Assembly: GCF_009466385.1 (NCBI RefSeq)
Contig: NZ_WIAQ01000001.1
Span: forward strand, 186,001 to 250,000
Direction of reading: 5' to 3'
DNA length: 64,000 bases
From: Peribacillus tepidiphilus
GTDB taxonomy: Bacteria > Bacillota > Bacilli > Bacillales > DSM-1321
A model generated the notes under the pieces. The model searched no databases. It worked only from the letters and a program-made list of their open reading frames with translations, and was not told the origin of the DNA. The translations under genes were made by a program, and so were the position numbers. This document shows, piece after piece, positions 16,183 through 26,011 of the stretch; within the stretch, counting starts at the first letter, position 1; the number at the start of each line of letters is the position of its first letter.

Positions 16183-16344
16183 ATGGATCCCCTCCTTGTT
16201 ATAGAAATTATTTCGCATCTCTAAATATTAACATAGAAATTTATGAAAAGGAATGTAGATATCCAAATTTATACCTACTGTTTCTTCAAAGAAGCAAGTT
16301 TTTCTCATTATCAGCATATTGTGGTGGTAAAGGAGGCTGATAGA

Positions 16345-16509
16345 ATGGGAGTTGGCTTGCTGATTACTGTAGGATTTTTATTGATATTATTGTTGATGGG
16401 ACTGGTGTTCACATACACTTTTTCTATCGCAGTAAAAAAAGAGGATGCGGTTACGATTGATCCAATCCCGACATTGATAGAAAAGGAAATGAAGGAAAAT
16501 AAAGAATAA
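16345..16509 (+). CDS. Small single-pass membrane protein (YtzI-like)
   Basis: 54 residues from ATG 16345, which has AAAGGAGG 7 bases upstream: MGVGLLITVGFLLILLLMGL, a single helix, then a cytoplasmic charged tail (AVKKEDAVTIDPIPTLIEKE). The layout resembles Bacillus YtzI. The frame is open back to 16243, but without a ribosome site. Confidence 0.65.
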   Translation: MGVGLLITVGFLLILLLMGLVFTYTFSIAVKKEDAVTIDPIPTLIEKEMKENKE

Positions 16510-16518
16510 AAAAACAAG

Positions 16519-16583
16519 GGTGACTCAAAACCTAAGAGGCAGCAATGATTTCACAAGGCCTATACGGATCGTTTTGAGTCACC
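16519..16583. terminator. Long bidirectional hairpin
   Basis: GGTGACTCAAAAC (16519-16531) pairs perfectly with 16571-16583; A and T runs lie outside the arms. The 39-base loop is unusually long. Confidence 0.7.
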
Positions 16584-16590
16584 ACATTTT

Positions 16591-17031
16591 TTATACACGT
16601 TTAACTTGAGATTTTTTCATAATTTGGTTAATAACTTCCGAAAAGACAAGTCCAATTGCGATTGAACCAGAAATCATAAACGCCTTCGCGGCAAGAGTAA
16701 GAGCAGCATAATAATCGTTTTCGACGAAATTTCTCATTGCATCGTAAGCCATGCCACCGGGGACAAGTGGAATGATTCCGCCAACAGTAAAAATGATAAT
16801 GGGAGTTTTATACATTCTTGCAAAAACTTGACTAAGGAGCGCAACTAGAAAAGATGCAGCAGCAGTCGCAAGAATCATATCTACTTTATGCTCAAACAAT
16901 GCGATATATGTAATCCAACCAGCCATTCCTGTAAATCCGCATTTTATAATTGACTCTTTCGGGACATTAAATATAATACCGAATGCTGCAGAAGCAATAA
17001 AGCTTGTCACGATTTGTTCTATATATAGCAT
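16591..17031 (-). CDS. ThrE-type threonine/serine exporter, C-terminal subunit (DUF3815)
   Basis: A 146-residue membrane protein with about five helices; FTVGGIIPLVPGGMAYDAMRNF is the signature of the ThrE_2 half. Together with the next gene upstream it makes the split form of the exporter fused in Corynebacterium ThrE (YjjB/YjjP type in E. coli). I choose ATG 17031; a GTG at 17055 overlaps the AGGAGG site. It lies just downstream of its partner, on the same strand. Confidence 0.82.
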   Translation of the reverse strand: MLYIEQIVTSFIASAAFGIIFNVPKESIIKCGFTGMAGWITYIALFEHKVDMILATAAASFLVALLSQVFARMYKTPIIIFTVGGIIPLVPGGMAYDAMRNFVENDYYAALTLAAKAFMISGSIAIGLVFSEVINQIMKKSQVKRV

Positions 17032-17056
17032 AAAATGTTTTTTCCTCCTGTCCACT

Positions 17057-17815
17057 TTATAAAAAGGTTAAAACAACAGCAATTCCGCCGCCAATGGCAA
17101 ACGAAGTAAGAAAAGCTTCTGCGCCTTTAGAAAGTCCGGACAATAAATGGCCAGCCATCAAATCTCTTACGGCATTCGTTATTAAAAGTCCAGGTACAAG
17201 TGGCATTACAGAGCCAATAATGATTTTATCCAGCTCTGTACCATAGCCTGTTTGAACGAAGACAAATGCCAAAAGTCCAATCAGCATGGAAGCAAGAAAT
17301 TCAGAAAAAAACTTAATGGACATATAGGAATGAAAAAGGATAAAACTTAAAAATCCCAGTCCTCCTGTGATCATGGCCGGTAAAAAATCTTCCCAGCCAC
17401 CCCGGAACATAATGAGAAAACAACCACTTGATATGGCCGCAGCCAGAAGCTGGGTTTTAATCGAAAAGGACATTTTGGAAGATTCCAATTGTACAAGTTG
17501 ATCGTACGCTTCTTTTACGGTAAGCTTTCCCTCGCTAATTCTTCTCGATATCCGATTCACCATCGTGACTTTTAATAAGTCAGTTGTTCGATCTGATATC
17601 CGGATTAGCTTTGTTTTTGTCGGTTCATCCGTTTCAATGGAAAAAATAATGCCTGTCGGAGTGACAAAGCTATGAGAAACAGGAATACCGTATGATGCTG
17701 CTATTCTCATCATCGTGTCTTCAACCCGATAGGTCTCAGCCCCGTTTTGCAGAAGAATTTTTCCCGCCAGCAGGCAAACCTCCATAATGTCATACTTTAA
17801 TTGTTGTTTCATCAT
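17057..17815 (-). CDS. ThrE-type threonine/serine exporter, N-terminal subunit (DUF1212)
   Basis: 252 residues. An N-terminal soluble part (LLQNGAETYRVEDTMMRIA; FVTPTGIIFSIE; about 20-75) is followed by five helices (about 120-250) with GSVMPLVPGLLITNAVRDLMAGH, the ThrE signature that the partner protein mirrors. Probable export of threonine/serine or small carboxylates. Tandem ATGs at 17815 and 17812 follow AAAGGAT. Confidence 0.85.
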   Translation of the reverse strand: MMKQQLKYDIMEVCLLAGKILLQNGAETYRVEDTMMRIAASYGIPVSHSFVTPTGIIFSIETDEPTKTKLIRISDRTTDLLKVTMVNRISRRISEGKLTVKEAYDQLVQLESSKMSFSIKTQLLAAAISSGCFLIMFRGGWEDFLPAMITGGLGFLSFILFHSYMSIKFFSEFLASMLIGLLAFVFVQTGYGTELDKIIIGSVMPLVPGLLITNAVRDLMAGHLLSGLSKGAEAFLTSFAIGGGIAVVLTFL

Positions 17816-17942
17816 ACTATCCTTTCAAAACCTCATAGACTGTTATTAATCAATCAGCCCTCAAACAAGTTATATCGTATTTATTGATCTACTAGCAAGA
17901 GACATGAAAAAAATCTAAAATATCTTAATAATAAAAATCCTA

Positions 17943-18233
17943 TTAAATTCTGATCTTAAGGTCCCCTTTAGGATAAACAGCTACTTTGGTACCTAGTATT
18001 AATCCCTTTATTGTTCGATTTTTTCCTGAACTGTCCGTTAAAATCGTTTCTTTTTCAATCTCGTAAACCACATCATTTATTAACACAGCATTTCCTATAC
18101 GATCCGTTATAAAACCAATAGCTGGAGTTTCTAAAGGCTGGTCTTGAGAGGGATTAAATTGGTCATTGCCTTGTTTTCCACAGCCGTTTATGAAAAGAAT
18201 TAGCAAAAGGAAGAAACTAGACCATTTCTTCAT
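17943..18233 (-). CDS. Small lipoprotein, 96 residues
   Basis: MKKWSSFFLLLILFINGCGKQ is a lipoprotein signal; the lipobox INGC has Asn at -2, which is unusual but tolerated. The mature part (IGFITDRIGNAVLINDVVYEIE...KGLILGTKVAVYPKGD) looks like a small beta-barrel. Function unknown. ATG 18233 has TTGAGGTG 5 bases upstream. Confidence 0.7.
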   Translation of the reverse strand: MKKWSSFFLLLILFINGCGKQGNDQFNPSQDQPLETPAIGFITDRIGNAVLINDVVYEIEKETILTDSSGKNRTIKGLILGTKVAVYPKGDLKIRI

Positions 18234-18325
18234 AAAATTCACCTCAAAAATGGTTATTTATTTATTTAAACTAAAAAAATTGCTATTCGTTTCAATCTGC
18301 GTTATCACAAATTTTCAAACTATAG

Positions 18326-18363
18326 AAAAAAAGATGACAAGCCTAATGCATGTCATCTTTTTT
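18326..18363. terminator. Bidirectional terminator
   Basis: AAAGATGACA / TGTCATCTTT stem flanked by A and T runs; mainly ends the yqjP-yqjQ transcript on the minus strand. Confidence 0.8.
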
Positions 18364-18364
18364 C

Positions 18365-19156
18365 TTACTTTCTAAAAAATGCATGTTTCCCAAATCTCTC
18401 CACTGTCCGAGGAAAAAGCGTATATAAAATGCTTCCAGCGTTCATCCATCGAGGAAGATTGATTTCCCGCTTGTTTGTCAGCATGCTATTTACCACCTTC
18501 TCAGCGACATACTCCGGCTTGAGCATGAATTTTTGTACGTTTTTTACATACGTACCTGATTCATCGGCAATGCTAAAAAAATTCGTAGCAATCGGACCAG
18601 GATTTACAGTTGTAACAAAAATTCCGTCGCGGGCACATTCCATCCTTAAGCTGTTGCTATAACCAAGTACAGCATGTTTGGTTGCCGAATAGACACTAGA
18701 CTTTGGCGTAGCAATTTTACCAGCTTGTGAGGCAATATTGATAATGTGGCCGGCTTTTCTTGCTTTCATATGAGGCAGCACTGCAGATGTACAAGCAATT
18801 AACCCCATTACATTCACATCAAACATCGCCTTTGCCTCTTTGACATCCACTTCATGCGCTTCTTTAAAAATTCCGAAGCCAGCATTGTTCACCAGAACAT
18901 CAATCCCATTCGTCTCATTGAAAATACGCTCAAATACCTGTTGAACCTGTTCAATATCCGATACATCAAGCTGGTAAGAACTCGCGGTTACCCCAAAACG
19001 GCTAGTAATAGCGTTTTCTAATTCCTTTAGCTTATCGATACTTCTAGCCGCTAAAATGACATTTGCCCCTTTTTCAGCTGCTTTCCATGCAATTTCTTTT
19101 CCGATCCCACCTGAAGCTCCGGTGATGACAACCCATTTATTCTTCAATTTGCTCAA
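18365..19156 (-). CDS. yqjQ: Short-chain dehydrogenase YqjQ
   Basis: A 263-residue SDR oxidoreductase. TGASGGIG cofactor loop (about 12-19), NNAG (about 89-92), and the catalytic YSATK (Tyr-x3-Lys, about 155-159). A hydrophobic C-terminal end suggests membrane association. The substrate is unknown. I choose TTG 19156, 8 bases after GAGG. It follows yqjP directly (gap of 11 bases), as in B. subtilis, so one operon. Confidence 0.85.
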   Translation of the reverse strand: MSKLKNKWVVITGASGGIGKEIAWKAAEKGANVILAARSIDKLKELENAITSRFGVTASSYQLDVSDIEQVQQVFERIFNETNGIDVLVNNAGFGIFKEAHEVDVKEAKAMFDVNVMGLIACTSAVLPHMKARKAGHIINIASQAGKIATPKSSVYSATKHAVLGYSNSLRMECARDGIFVTTVNPGPIATNFFSIADESGTYVKNVQKFMLKPEYVAEKVVNSMLTNKREINLPRWMNAGSILYTLFPRTVERFGKHAFFRK

Positions 19157-19167
19157 AGAAGACCACC

Positions 19168-20121
19168 TCAACCTTTGTAAACCATTCCACGCTCTGTTTT
19201 TTCTCCTTTAATTTCTCCCAAGCTCTCTAAATAATCAATTTGGCCAATTGTTTCAGAAAGAGTGAGACCGAGCTGTTTTTTATAAATTTTCGGGAAAAGA
19301 GTCTGACATAGCTCAAATGCAGTAGAAGGTTTTTGAGCTAAAATGGCTTTTACCTTTAATGCTCGCTCATGCTGAACCTGCAGGCGATAAGAAATCAATT
19401 CATCCACGTTTTCAATTATATTCCCGTGCCCTGGATAAACAGCGGTAATTCTTAAATTCTGCAGCTTTTTTAAAGAGTCATTCAGCTGAAGCTGTGACTT
19501 TGGACGTTCTTCTCCTCTTGCTAAAGGTGGCTCAACAAGTGGATTGGGTGAAATTTTATCAAGCAAAATATCACCGCCAATCAATGCTCCGTCGCTTTCC
19601 CGGTAAAATGCCAAATGGCTCTGTGCATGACCTAGCGTCTCTACTGCTTTCCAACCAGGCAATCCAGGAAGTTCATCTCCGTCCTGTATAAAACCGGTCA
19701 GTGTTCTTTCACACCCGTACTTCATCAATCTTCCAATGTTTCCAACGCGACTCCTAATCTCATGAGGGACTCCCAATTCATTAAGAAATCCTGAAAAAAA
19801 TTCATGATTAAAAGCGATAAAATCAGGAGAAAGCTCCAAAAAACGTTGGTTATTGACATGTCCAAGAAACGGTAGATCCAAACTAAAAAAATCCACTCCA
19901 CCAATATGGTCAGGGTGATGGTGAGTGATAATGACCTGTTCAATATCGTTTAATTGGAGCCCGAGTTCTTTTAAGCCAGTCTCAATCGCCATTTTCGCTT
20001 CTTCAGTTTTTGGCCCCCCATCAATCAAAGTCAAGACATCCCCTTTTACAACATACGCATACACATCTCCAACCGGAAACGGTGTTGGGATGGTGATTTT
20101 AGCAATTTTTTTGTCCCACAT
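19168..20121 (-). CDS. yqjP: Metallo-beta-lactamase fold hydrolase YqjP
   Basis: A 317-residue MBL-fold enzyme. H67-x-H69-x-D71-H72 (THHHPDH) is the dinuclear metal motif, with further ligands in TLGHAQSH, GGDILLD and YPGHG. The C-terminal extension (about 250-317) has a winged-helix look. Soluble; substrate unknown. ATG 20121 has AAGGTG. Cotranscribed with yqjQ. Confidence 0.87.
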   Translation of the reverse strand: MWDKKIAKITIPTPFPVGDVYAYVVKGDVLTLIDGGPKTEEAKMAIETGLKELGLQLNDIEQVIITHHHPDHIGGVDFFSLDLPFLGHVNNQRFLELSPDFIAFNHEFFSGFLNELGVPHEIRSRVGNIGRLMKYGCERTLTGFIQDGDELPGLPGWKAVETLGHAQSHLAFYRESDGALIGGDILLDKISPNPLVEPPLARGEERPKSQLQLNDSLKKLQNLRITAVYPGHGNIIENVDELISYRLQVQHERALKVKAILAQKPSTAFELCQTLFPKIYKKQLGLTLSETIGQIDYLESLGEIKGEKTERGMVYKG

Positions 20122-20282
20122 ATATTTTTCACCTTATCATTTTATTTTTCCAGAAAAAGATTATTCCCTATAAACTGTAGCATAAACAAATAAATAGCAT
20201 ATAATCATTTACAAGTTTACCTTTTCTCAAGAGAATTGTCATTATTTTCACATAATTAATCAAAAATAAATATAAATAAAGG

Positions 20283-20312
20283 TTGACAAGTAGCTCATCC
20301 TTCATGCATAAT
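20283..20312 (+). promoter_or_regulatory. Sigma-A promoter of the proI leader
   Basis: TTGACA (20283-20288), 18-base spacer, CATAAT (20307-20312). Transcription should start near 20319. Confidence 0.75.
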
Positions 20313-20318
20313 CTCAAT

Positions 20319-20593
20319 TAACTAAAAATTCCGGCAATGATTAAGGCCAGTAGATAAAATAAGACGAAAGAGAGTGGAGCTCAGCGGCTGAAAGGCTTCA
20401 CCGTCCTCTATTTTATTGAACCTACCTTATGAGCTGTTAGGCAAACCTAACCGTCCCTCCAACGTTACTGGATTCGAGCTGCATTGCGCTCGCTAGCTTT
20501 ATGTAAATGTAAGCGGAGTTGCAATGAACAAAGGTGGTACCACGGAAGCAAAGACCTTTCGTCCTTTATATGTAGGATGATCGGTCTTTTTTT
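20319..20593 (+). promoter_or_regulatory. T-box riboswitch, proline specifier CCU
   Basis: A tRNA-sensing leader. AGTAGA (20349-20354) is the stem I loop-E motif, GAA-CCT-ACC puts a Pro codon at 20421-20423 in the specifier position, and AAGGTGGTACCACGG (20531-20545) is the T-box proper. A terminator stem AAAGACC / GGTCTTT (20550-20556 with 20583-20589) plus T run ends it. Uncharged tRNA-Pro should open the leader and raise proI expression, as known for B. subtilis proline genes. Assignment of CCU rests on motif spacing. Confidence 0.92.
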
Positions 20594-20627
20594 ATTCACT
20601 TATTTTAAACAAAAAGGAGGTCTTTCC

Positions 20628-21476
20628 ATGAATAAGATTGCTTTTATTGGCGGAGGCTCAATGGCTGAAGCGATGATTTCAGGAATAACGTCACGAGGTG
20701 TCATCGAGCCCCCTAGCATTTTCGTGACCAATAAAGATGATGATGAAAGACTGAATTTTTTACAGAAAACCTATGGGGTATCTGTGACATTAGATAAAGA
20801 TGAGCTATTAAAGAATGCTGACATTGTCGTATTGGCAGTCAAACCTAAGGATGTTTTCAATGCATTAACCTCCGTAAAAGACTATTTGACAGAGAATATG
20901 CTGCTTATATCCGTAGCAGCTGGAGTTTCTATTACTAGTATTGAAAACATAATTGAACAAAAAATCGCGATCATCCGATCGATGCCTAACACATCTGCAA
21001 CGGTCGGTCTTTCCGCTACCGCTGTCAGTATGAATTCCTTAGTTACAGAAAAACAATTAGAAAAGGCTTGCAGATTGTTTGAAACAATCGGCATTGTGAC
21101 GACTGTCGAGGAAGAACAATTAGATGCCGTTACAGGCTTATCTGGGAGCGGTCCTGCATATATTTATTACTTGGTAGAGGCAATGGAGCAATCTGCTTTA
21201 GAAACAGGTCTGCAAAAGGACATAGCAAAAAAATTGATCGTTCAGACCTTACTCGGTGCAGCACAAATGCTTCAAACCTCCACGAAAGAACCGCAAATCT
21301 TAAGAAAAGAAGTTACGAGTCCTGGTGGAACGACAGAAGCTGGCTTAAAGGTGTTACATTCTCATAAGGTACAAGAAGCTTTTGTTTCGTGCATAAAAGA
21401 AGCTACAAGGCAATCAAAACGTCTTGGTGAGCAGCTCAGTAATGAAATTCAAGCCAAAACCGCATTAACCAAATAA
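20628..21476 (+). CDS. proI: Pyrroline-5-carboxylate reductase ProI
   Basis: 282 residues; last step of proline synthesis, reducing P5C with NADPH. MNKIAFIGGGSMAEAMISG is the Rossmann start; SMPNTSATVG and TGLSGSGPAYIYYLVEAM are the ProC signatures, and the C-terminal TSPGGTTEAGLKVL completes the family. AAGGAGG sits 7 bases before the ATG at 20628. Expressed from its own promoter through the proline T-box. Confidence 0.95.
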   Translation: MNKIAFIGGGSMAEAMISGITSRGVIEPPSIFVTNKDDDERLNFLQKTYGVSVTLDKDELLKNADIVVLAVKPKDVFNALTSVKDYLTENMLLISVAAGVSITSIENIIEQKIAIIRSMPNTSATVGLSATAVSMNSLVTEKQLEKACRLFETIGIVTTVEEEQLDAVTGLSGSGPAYIYYLVEAMEQSALETGLQKDIAKKLIVQTLLGAAQMLQTSTKEPQILRKEVTSPGGTTEAGLKVLHSHKVQEAFVSCIKEATRQSKRLGEQLSNEIQAKTALTK

Positions 21477-21494
21477 TAATGAAAGCTGAACTTT

Positions 21495-21522
21495 TTGAAG
21501 GCTGGAAAAGTATTGCTATACT
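21495..21522 (+). promoter_or_regulatory. Promoter of namA
   Basis: TTGAAG (21495-21500), 16-base spacer, TATACT (21517-21522). Confidence 0.6.
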
Positions 21523-21561
21523 TAATTTGTTCATCATTTTTTATTTAAGGAGATGCAGTGA

Positions 21562-22578
21562 ATGAATCATAAACTTTTCTCGCCCTATACCATTAAAAAC
21601 GTTACATTCAAAAATAGAATTGTAATGGCACCTATGTGTATGTATTCCAGTCACGAAAAGGACGGCAAAGTACAAAACTGGCACAGAACCCATTATACAA
21701 GCCGAGCAGTTGGAGGAGCCGGACTCATCATCATTGAAGCAACTGCAATTACTCCACAAGGTCGCATTTCTGACCGAGATCTGGGAATTTGGAATGACGT
21801 TCACATTGAAGGTTTGAGCGAACTTGTTACCTTAATGAAGGAACAAGGCGCAAAAACTGGCATCCAGCTTGCCCATGCCGGTCGAAAAGCGACAGTGGAC
21901 GGTGAAATCTTGGCTCCATCCGCCATCCCATTTAATGAAATGAGCAAAACGCCGAAAGAAATGACAAAAGATGAAATTGCCGAAACGGTTCATGCATTCA
22001 AGGAAGGTGCCCGGAGAGCAAAGGAAGCGGGCTTTGACGTGATTGAAATCCATGCCGCTCATGGCTATCTCATTAACGAGTTTCTTTCTCCGTTAACAAA
22101 CAAGCGTGTTGACGAGTACGGCGGCCATGCAGAAAATCGCTATCGTTTCTTGAAGGAAGTTATTACAGCTGTAAAAGAAGTATGGGATGGCCCTTTGTTT
22201 GTTAGGGTTTCTGCCAATGACTATCATGAAGAAGGTTTAAAGCCAGAGGACTATGCTAAAATGGCAAATTGGATGAAAACCGATGGTGTAGATTTGATTG
22301 ATGTAAGTTCAGGTGGAGTCGTACCAGCTAGCATTCCCGTATTCCCTGGATATCAGGTAACGTTTAGTGAAGTAATTAAGCACGGTGCCGATATTCCAAC
22401 CGGAACAGTCGGACTCATCACTTCCGGCTTGCAAGCTGAGGAAATTCTGCAAAACAACCGTGCAGACTTCATTTTTATCGGACGGGAATTCTTGCGTAAT
22501 CCATACTGGCCAAGAACTGCCGCTATAGAAATCGGGGCAGAAATCGAACCGCCAAAACAGTATGAAAGAGGCTGGTAA
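21562..22578 (+). CDS. namA: NADPH dehydrogenase NamA (YqjM), old yellow enzyme
   Basis: A 338-residue FMN enoate reductase that reduces activated C=C bonds and is linked to oxidative/electrophile stress. It has the YqjM-class hallmarks: Cys26 and Tyr28 in APMCMYSS, and the substrate-binding pair His164/His167 in EIHAAHGYL. Length matches B. subtilis YqjM (338). ATG follows AAGGAG. Monocistronic with its own promoter and terminator; yqjN, which lies between proI and this gene in B. subtilis, is absent. Confidence 0.94.
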   Translation: MNHKLFSPYTIKNVTFKNRIVMAPMCMYSSHEKDGKVQNWHRTHYTSRAVGGAGLIIIEATAITPQGRISDRDLGIWNDVHIEGLSELVTLMKEQGAKTGIQLAHAGRKATVDGEILAPSAIPFNEMSKTPKEMTKDEIAETVHAFKEGARRAKEAGFDVIEIHAAHGYLINEFLSPLTNKRVDEYGGHAENRYRFLKEVITAVKEVWDGPLFVRVSANDYHEEGLKPEDYAKMANWMKTDGVDLIDVSSGGVVPASIPVFPGYQVTFSEVIKHGADIPTGTVGLITSGLQAEEILQNNRADFIFIGREFLRNPYWPRTAAIEIGAEIEPPKQYERGW

Positions 22579-22624
22579 AGTACTCTTTGAAAGCATTCTG
22601 AATGATCGTAACATACATTTAAAG

Positions 22625-22652
22625 TTAGCCCAGCCATCCATGGCTGGGCTAA
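22625..22652. terminator. Hairpin between namA and rnz
   Basis: A perfect 12-bp stem (22625-22636 with 22641-22652) and a short T run; shared by two convergent genes. Confidence 0.7.
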
Positions 22653-22659
22653 GTCACTT

Positions 22660-23583
22660 TTATACACGTGGAATATCTACTTTCATAAAATCTTCCGCTA
22701 TGATGACAGCTGGAAAAATTTCCTCTGCTTCTTTTTTCAATATTTCGGTTGCAATTCCCGTATATCGAGAAGAAATATGGGTGAGAATTAAGTTCTTAAC
22801 ACCCGCCTTTTTAGCAGTCAAAGCAGCCTGCACGGTTGTTGAATGAAAATAGTTGTACGCCAGCTCTTCTTCATCACGAGAAAATGTAGCCTCATGTATC
22901 AGATAATCGGCTCCCTCTGCTAATTTCAACGATGTTTCACAAGGACGTGTATCACCTAAAATGGTGATTTTACGCCCTTTTTGTGGAGGCTTTACAAAAT
23001 CCTTCCCATAGAGAGTTCGGCCATCTTCAAGTACTACAGTCTCTCCGTTTTTCAATTTTTTATAGATTGGCCCAGGCTTCACACCAAGCTTAATCAGATC
23101 ATCAGCTAGCAATTCACCAGGACGGTCTTTTTCTGTTATTCGATATCCCCATGATTCCAAACCATGCTCTAAAATTCCGGCTTCCACGACAAACTGATCA
23201 TCCTCAAAAATAATGCCTTCTTCAATCTCCTTCACATGCAAAGGATACTTGATATGCGTTGCACTTACACGTAAGGAAGTCCAAATAAAATCAGCAAGCC
23301 CTTTAGGACCATAAACGGTAAGGGGTTCTGTTCCACCTTGGAAGGAACGGCTGCCAAGTAGCCCCGGAAGCCCGAATATATGGTCTCCATGCAAATGAGT
23401 AATAAATATTTTTTCAATTCGTCTCGGCTTAACGGAAGTATGTAAAATTTGGTGCTGTGTGGCTTCACCACAGTCAAACAGCCACACGCTCCCTCTTTCC
23501 TCAAGTAATTGTAGTGCAATGGAAGAAACATTTCTTGCTTTGGCCGGTACTCCTGCTCCTGTACCCAAAAAAACGAAATTCAA
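22660..23583 (-). CDS. rnz: Ribonuclease Z
   Basis: 307 residues; endonuclease that matures the 3' ends of CCA-less tRNAs. H63-x-H65-x-D67-H68 (THLHGDH) plus [15 protein letters not shown] and LTHISSRY give the zinc site. The flexible arm (about 150-200; [13 protein letters not shown]) that holds tRNA is present. TTG start at 23583 with AGGAGG 8 bases before it. The tRNA-Arg in this window lacks an encoded CCA, so it is a natural substrate. Confidence 0.95.
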   Translation of the reverse strand: MNFVFLGTGAGVPAKARNVSSIALQLLEERGSVWLFDCGEATQHQILHTSVKPRRIEKIFITHLHGDHIFGLPGLLGSRSFQGGTEPLTVYGPKGLADFIWTSLRVSATHIKYPLHVKEIEEGIIFEDDQFVVEAGILEHGLESWGYRITEKDRPGELLADDLIKLGVKPGPIYKKLKNGETVVLEDGRTLYGKDFVKPPQKGRKITILGDTRPCETSLKLAEGADYLIHEATFSRDEEELAYNYFHSTTVQAALTAKKAGVKNLILTHISSRYTGIATEILKKEAEEIFPAVIIAEDFMKVDIPRV

Positions 23584-23731
23584 TGAAGAATCCTCCTACT
23601 ATTATCTTTATACAATCCATCATGTACCATTCAATCAAATGATAGACAAAATGTACAACAAACCGATCAACAACCCTTTTCAGAAAAAAAAGGGACGGCT
23701 ATTTATCCTGTCCCCTACTCTTTATTTTCAG

Positions 23732-26011
23732 CTACACTTCTTGATGTTTCAAGACTTCCTGCAAAGAAATTTTCTTTATTTTATATTTTGAAATGAATAA
23801 TGATGCGTAATAAGTCAGTAAAATAATGACTAACCCGAGTACCATCCAAAGCGGCTTTACGGAGATTGGGAATATAAAATTGGTTTGCTCAGCCATAGAT
23901 GTTAACAAGGTATCAAGGCTAAAAATAGCTAACGGAATCCCAATGAAATAGGATAGAATCACGACTGGTGTATACACATTGATCATCAGCTGTGAAATCA
24001 TGGAATCTTGATATCCGATCACTTTCATAAGTGAAATGGCTGACGTATTTTCTTCTACCATTAAATTAGTCAGAAGGCTAATAATGATAACTCCAATGAC
24101 GAATGCTGTCCAAGCCATGAGATAAATGGAGTAACTCATTGGACCCATTAACGATTCGAATGAATCCATCACCTGTCTTTTATCCTCAACCATTAGATAC
24201 GTACCTTCAGTTGGCTCTTTTTTTGTCCACTTTCCAAAATAAGACTGGTGCGGATAACCGGCTATTTTATTCAATTCGTCTCTCTCGACATACGCATAGT
24301 TCCCCATATAAATTTCAGCAATTCCGCCAACCTTATACGTTTTCTCTTGATCATTTCCTTCATGATATAAGACGATTTCGTCCCCTTTTTGAAGGTCAAG
24401 AGTATGAGCCAACACTTTACTGATTATGATGGTATCGTTAAGCCTTTCATCCAAATCTTTACCACTTTTATCAAACAGGTTAAGGAGCTTAGGATTTTCA
24501 TCAATTCCATACAATGAAATTTTTTCATCCTTCCACTTGACCGTCTTTTCATTCGACTTTGTCTCCTTTATTTCTACTTCAGTGAAGGAAAAGACATCCT
24601 CATCCCCTGAACTAGTTCCTTTTTGCAGGCTATTGTAATACAAACCATAATCATACTTCATGACTTTCTCATACGTCATTGTCATTAAGTCATCCATAGA
24701 ATTCATCGTAATAAATCCATACATTAGAAGCATCGTTGAAAAAATAATCCCAATTGCCAAATAAAATAACCGTGGACCATTTCTTAAAAGGGTTCTCAAA
24801 CGGAATCGCATTTTGAAAGATTTAATCCCATTAAAAGATGTCATTTTTGCCCATTTGACATTCTTCATCGAAGCTTGCTCATTTTTCATTAAATCAAGCG
24901 GTGATGCTTGAATTTGCTTTTTTATTACAAAGAATCCTGTTGTCATAAGAACAACGACAGGAATAAGAATCGCTAAAATAATCGTTATTGGATTCATATT
25001 CACTTTTGCCAATAATGGGAGGTTGTAAAAATACAAGTAGTATTCTGTTAGCGGTATAGATGTACAAATCCCAATAACGACTCCAAGAACACTCCCAATC
25101 ACTCCAATTGTGAATGGAAAGAGTAAATAGTTTTTAATAATCTCGTTATCTCTATAGCCAATAGCTTTTAACGTCCCTATTTGTTTACGATGAATTTCAA
25201 TTCTTCTTTTTATTAAAATCGAAATCATCAAAATGGTCAGGAACAAAATCATAATCGGTAAAGTGGTTGTCGTTGCTTTCGAACCTTCAATCTTCGTCTC
25301 AACGTAGGTAATGCGCGGATTATCCTTTCGATTCAACCATTTTAATACCGGTATAGCTTTTGAAATTTCTTTTTTAATGGTTGACTGTTTTATCTTTGTA
25401 TGATTCATTTTCCCATGATAAGAAAGAACGGGCAGATTCGTCACCTTTAAAAGCCCTTCCTTTGTCATCAGAGCTGTGCTGAATTTTTGAGGATTCTGAT
25501 ATAGATCTGTCTCATTTTTAATCCCATATACATAGTCAGGCAAGATGATGGTACCTGAAATCAAAAAATCCTGACCAGCCACCTTTAGAGAATCTCCAAC
25601 TTTCAAACGATTTTTATCAGCAAAATTTGTGGAAATGGCAATCTCAGAATCGTTTTCTGGAAGTCTTCCATCTTGAACATACGGAATATTCACCTTATCA
25701 GTGATTGTAAAGATTCTTAGTTCACGATTATCTAAAACTTTAACATCCTTTTGCCATCTGTCCTCAAGAGTAATACCAAGTTTTTTTTGCAATTGATTGA
25801 TATTCGTCAATTGACCAGAAGGAAAAAAATGAAAATCCTCTTGATTATTCCGTTTGATAAAATCTATATTGCTTCGCTCCACTGTTTGAAGAGAGGCACT
25901 CAGCATCACATAGACCATAACGCCTAGTAGCAACAAAAGAATGGCTCCACCATATTGAAGCTTCGTATTTTTAATCGTTCTCAGGATACTTTTTCGAAAA
26001 ATCATACCCAT
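23732..26011 (-). CDS. ABC transporter permease, FtsX/MacB-like
   Basis: A 759-residue permease with an N-terminal helix (about 18-38), a large extracellular domain (about 45-245), three helices (about 250-365), a second extracellular domain (about 440-625) and three C-terminal helices (about 640-745). This is the duplicated FtsX layout of BceB/MacB-like lipoprotein or peptide exporters. It overlaps the ATPase gene by 10 bases, so translation is coupled. Substrate unknown; no sensor kinase nearby. Confidence 0.85.
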   Translation of the reverse strand: MGMIFRKSILRTIKNTKLQYGGAILLLLLGVMVYVMLSASLQTVERSNIDFIKRNNQEDFHFFPSGQLTNINQLQKKLGITLEDRWQKDVKVLDNRELRIFTITDKVNIPYVQDGRLPENDSEIAISTNFADKNRLKVGDSLKVAGQDFLISGTIILPDYVYGIKNETDLYQNPQKFSTALMTKEGLLKVTNLPVLSYHGKMNHTKIKQSTIKKEISKAIPVLKWLNRKDNPRITYVETKIEGSKATTTTLPIMILFLTILMISILIKRRIEIHRKQIGTLKAIGYRDNEIIKNYLLFPFTIGVIGSVLGVVIGICTSIPLTEYYLYFYNLPLLAKVNMNPITIILAILIPVVVLMTTGFFVIKKQIQASPLDLMKNEQASMKNVKWAKMTSFNGIKSFKMRFRLRTLLRNGPRLFYLAIGIIFSTMLLMYGFITMNSMDDLMTMTYEKVMKYDYGLYYNSLQKGTSSGDEDVFSFTEVEIKETKSNEKTVKWKDEKISLYGIDENPKLLNLFDKSGKDLDERLNDTIIISKVLAHTLDLQKGDEIVLYHEGNDQEKTYKVGGIAEIYMGNYAYVERDELNKIAGYPHQSYFGKWTKKEPTEGTYLMVEDKRQVMDSFESLMGPMSYSIYLMAWTAFVIGVIIISLLTNLMVEENTSAISLMKVIGYQDSMISQLMINVYTPVVILSYFIGIPLAIFSLDTLLTSMAEQTNFIFPISVKPLWMVLGLVIILLTYYASLFISKYKIKKISLQEVLKHQEV

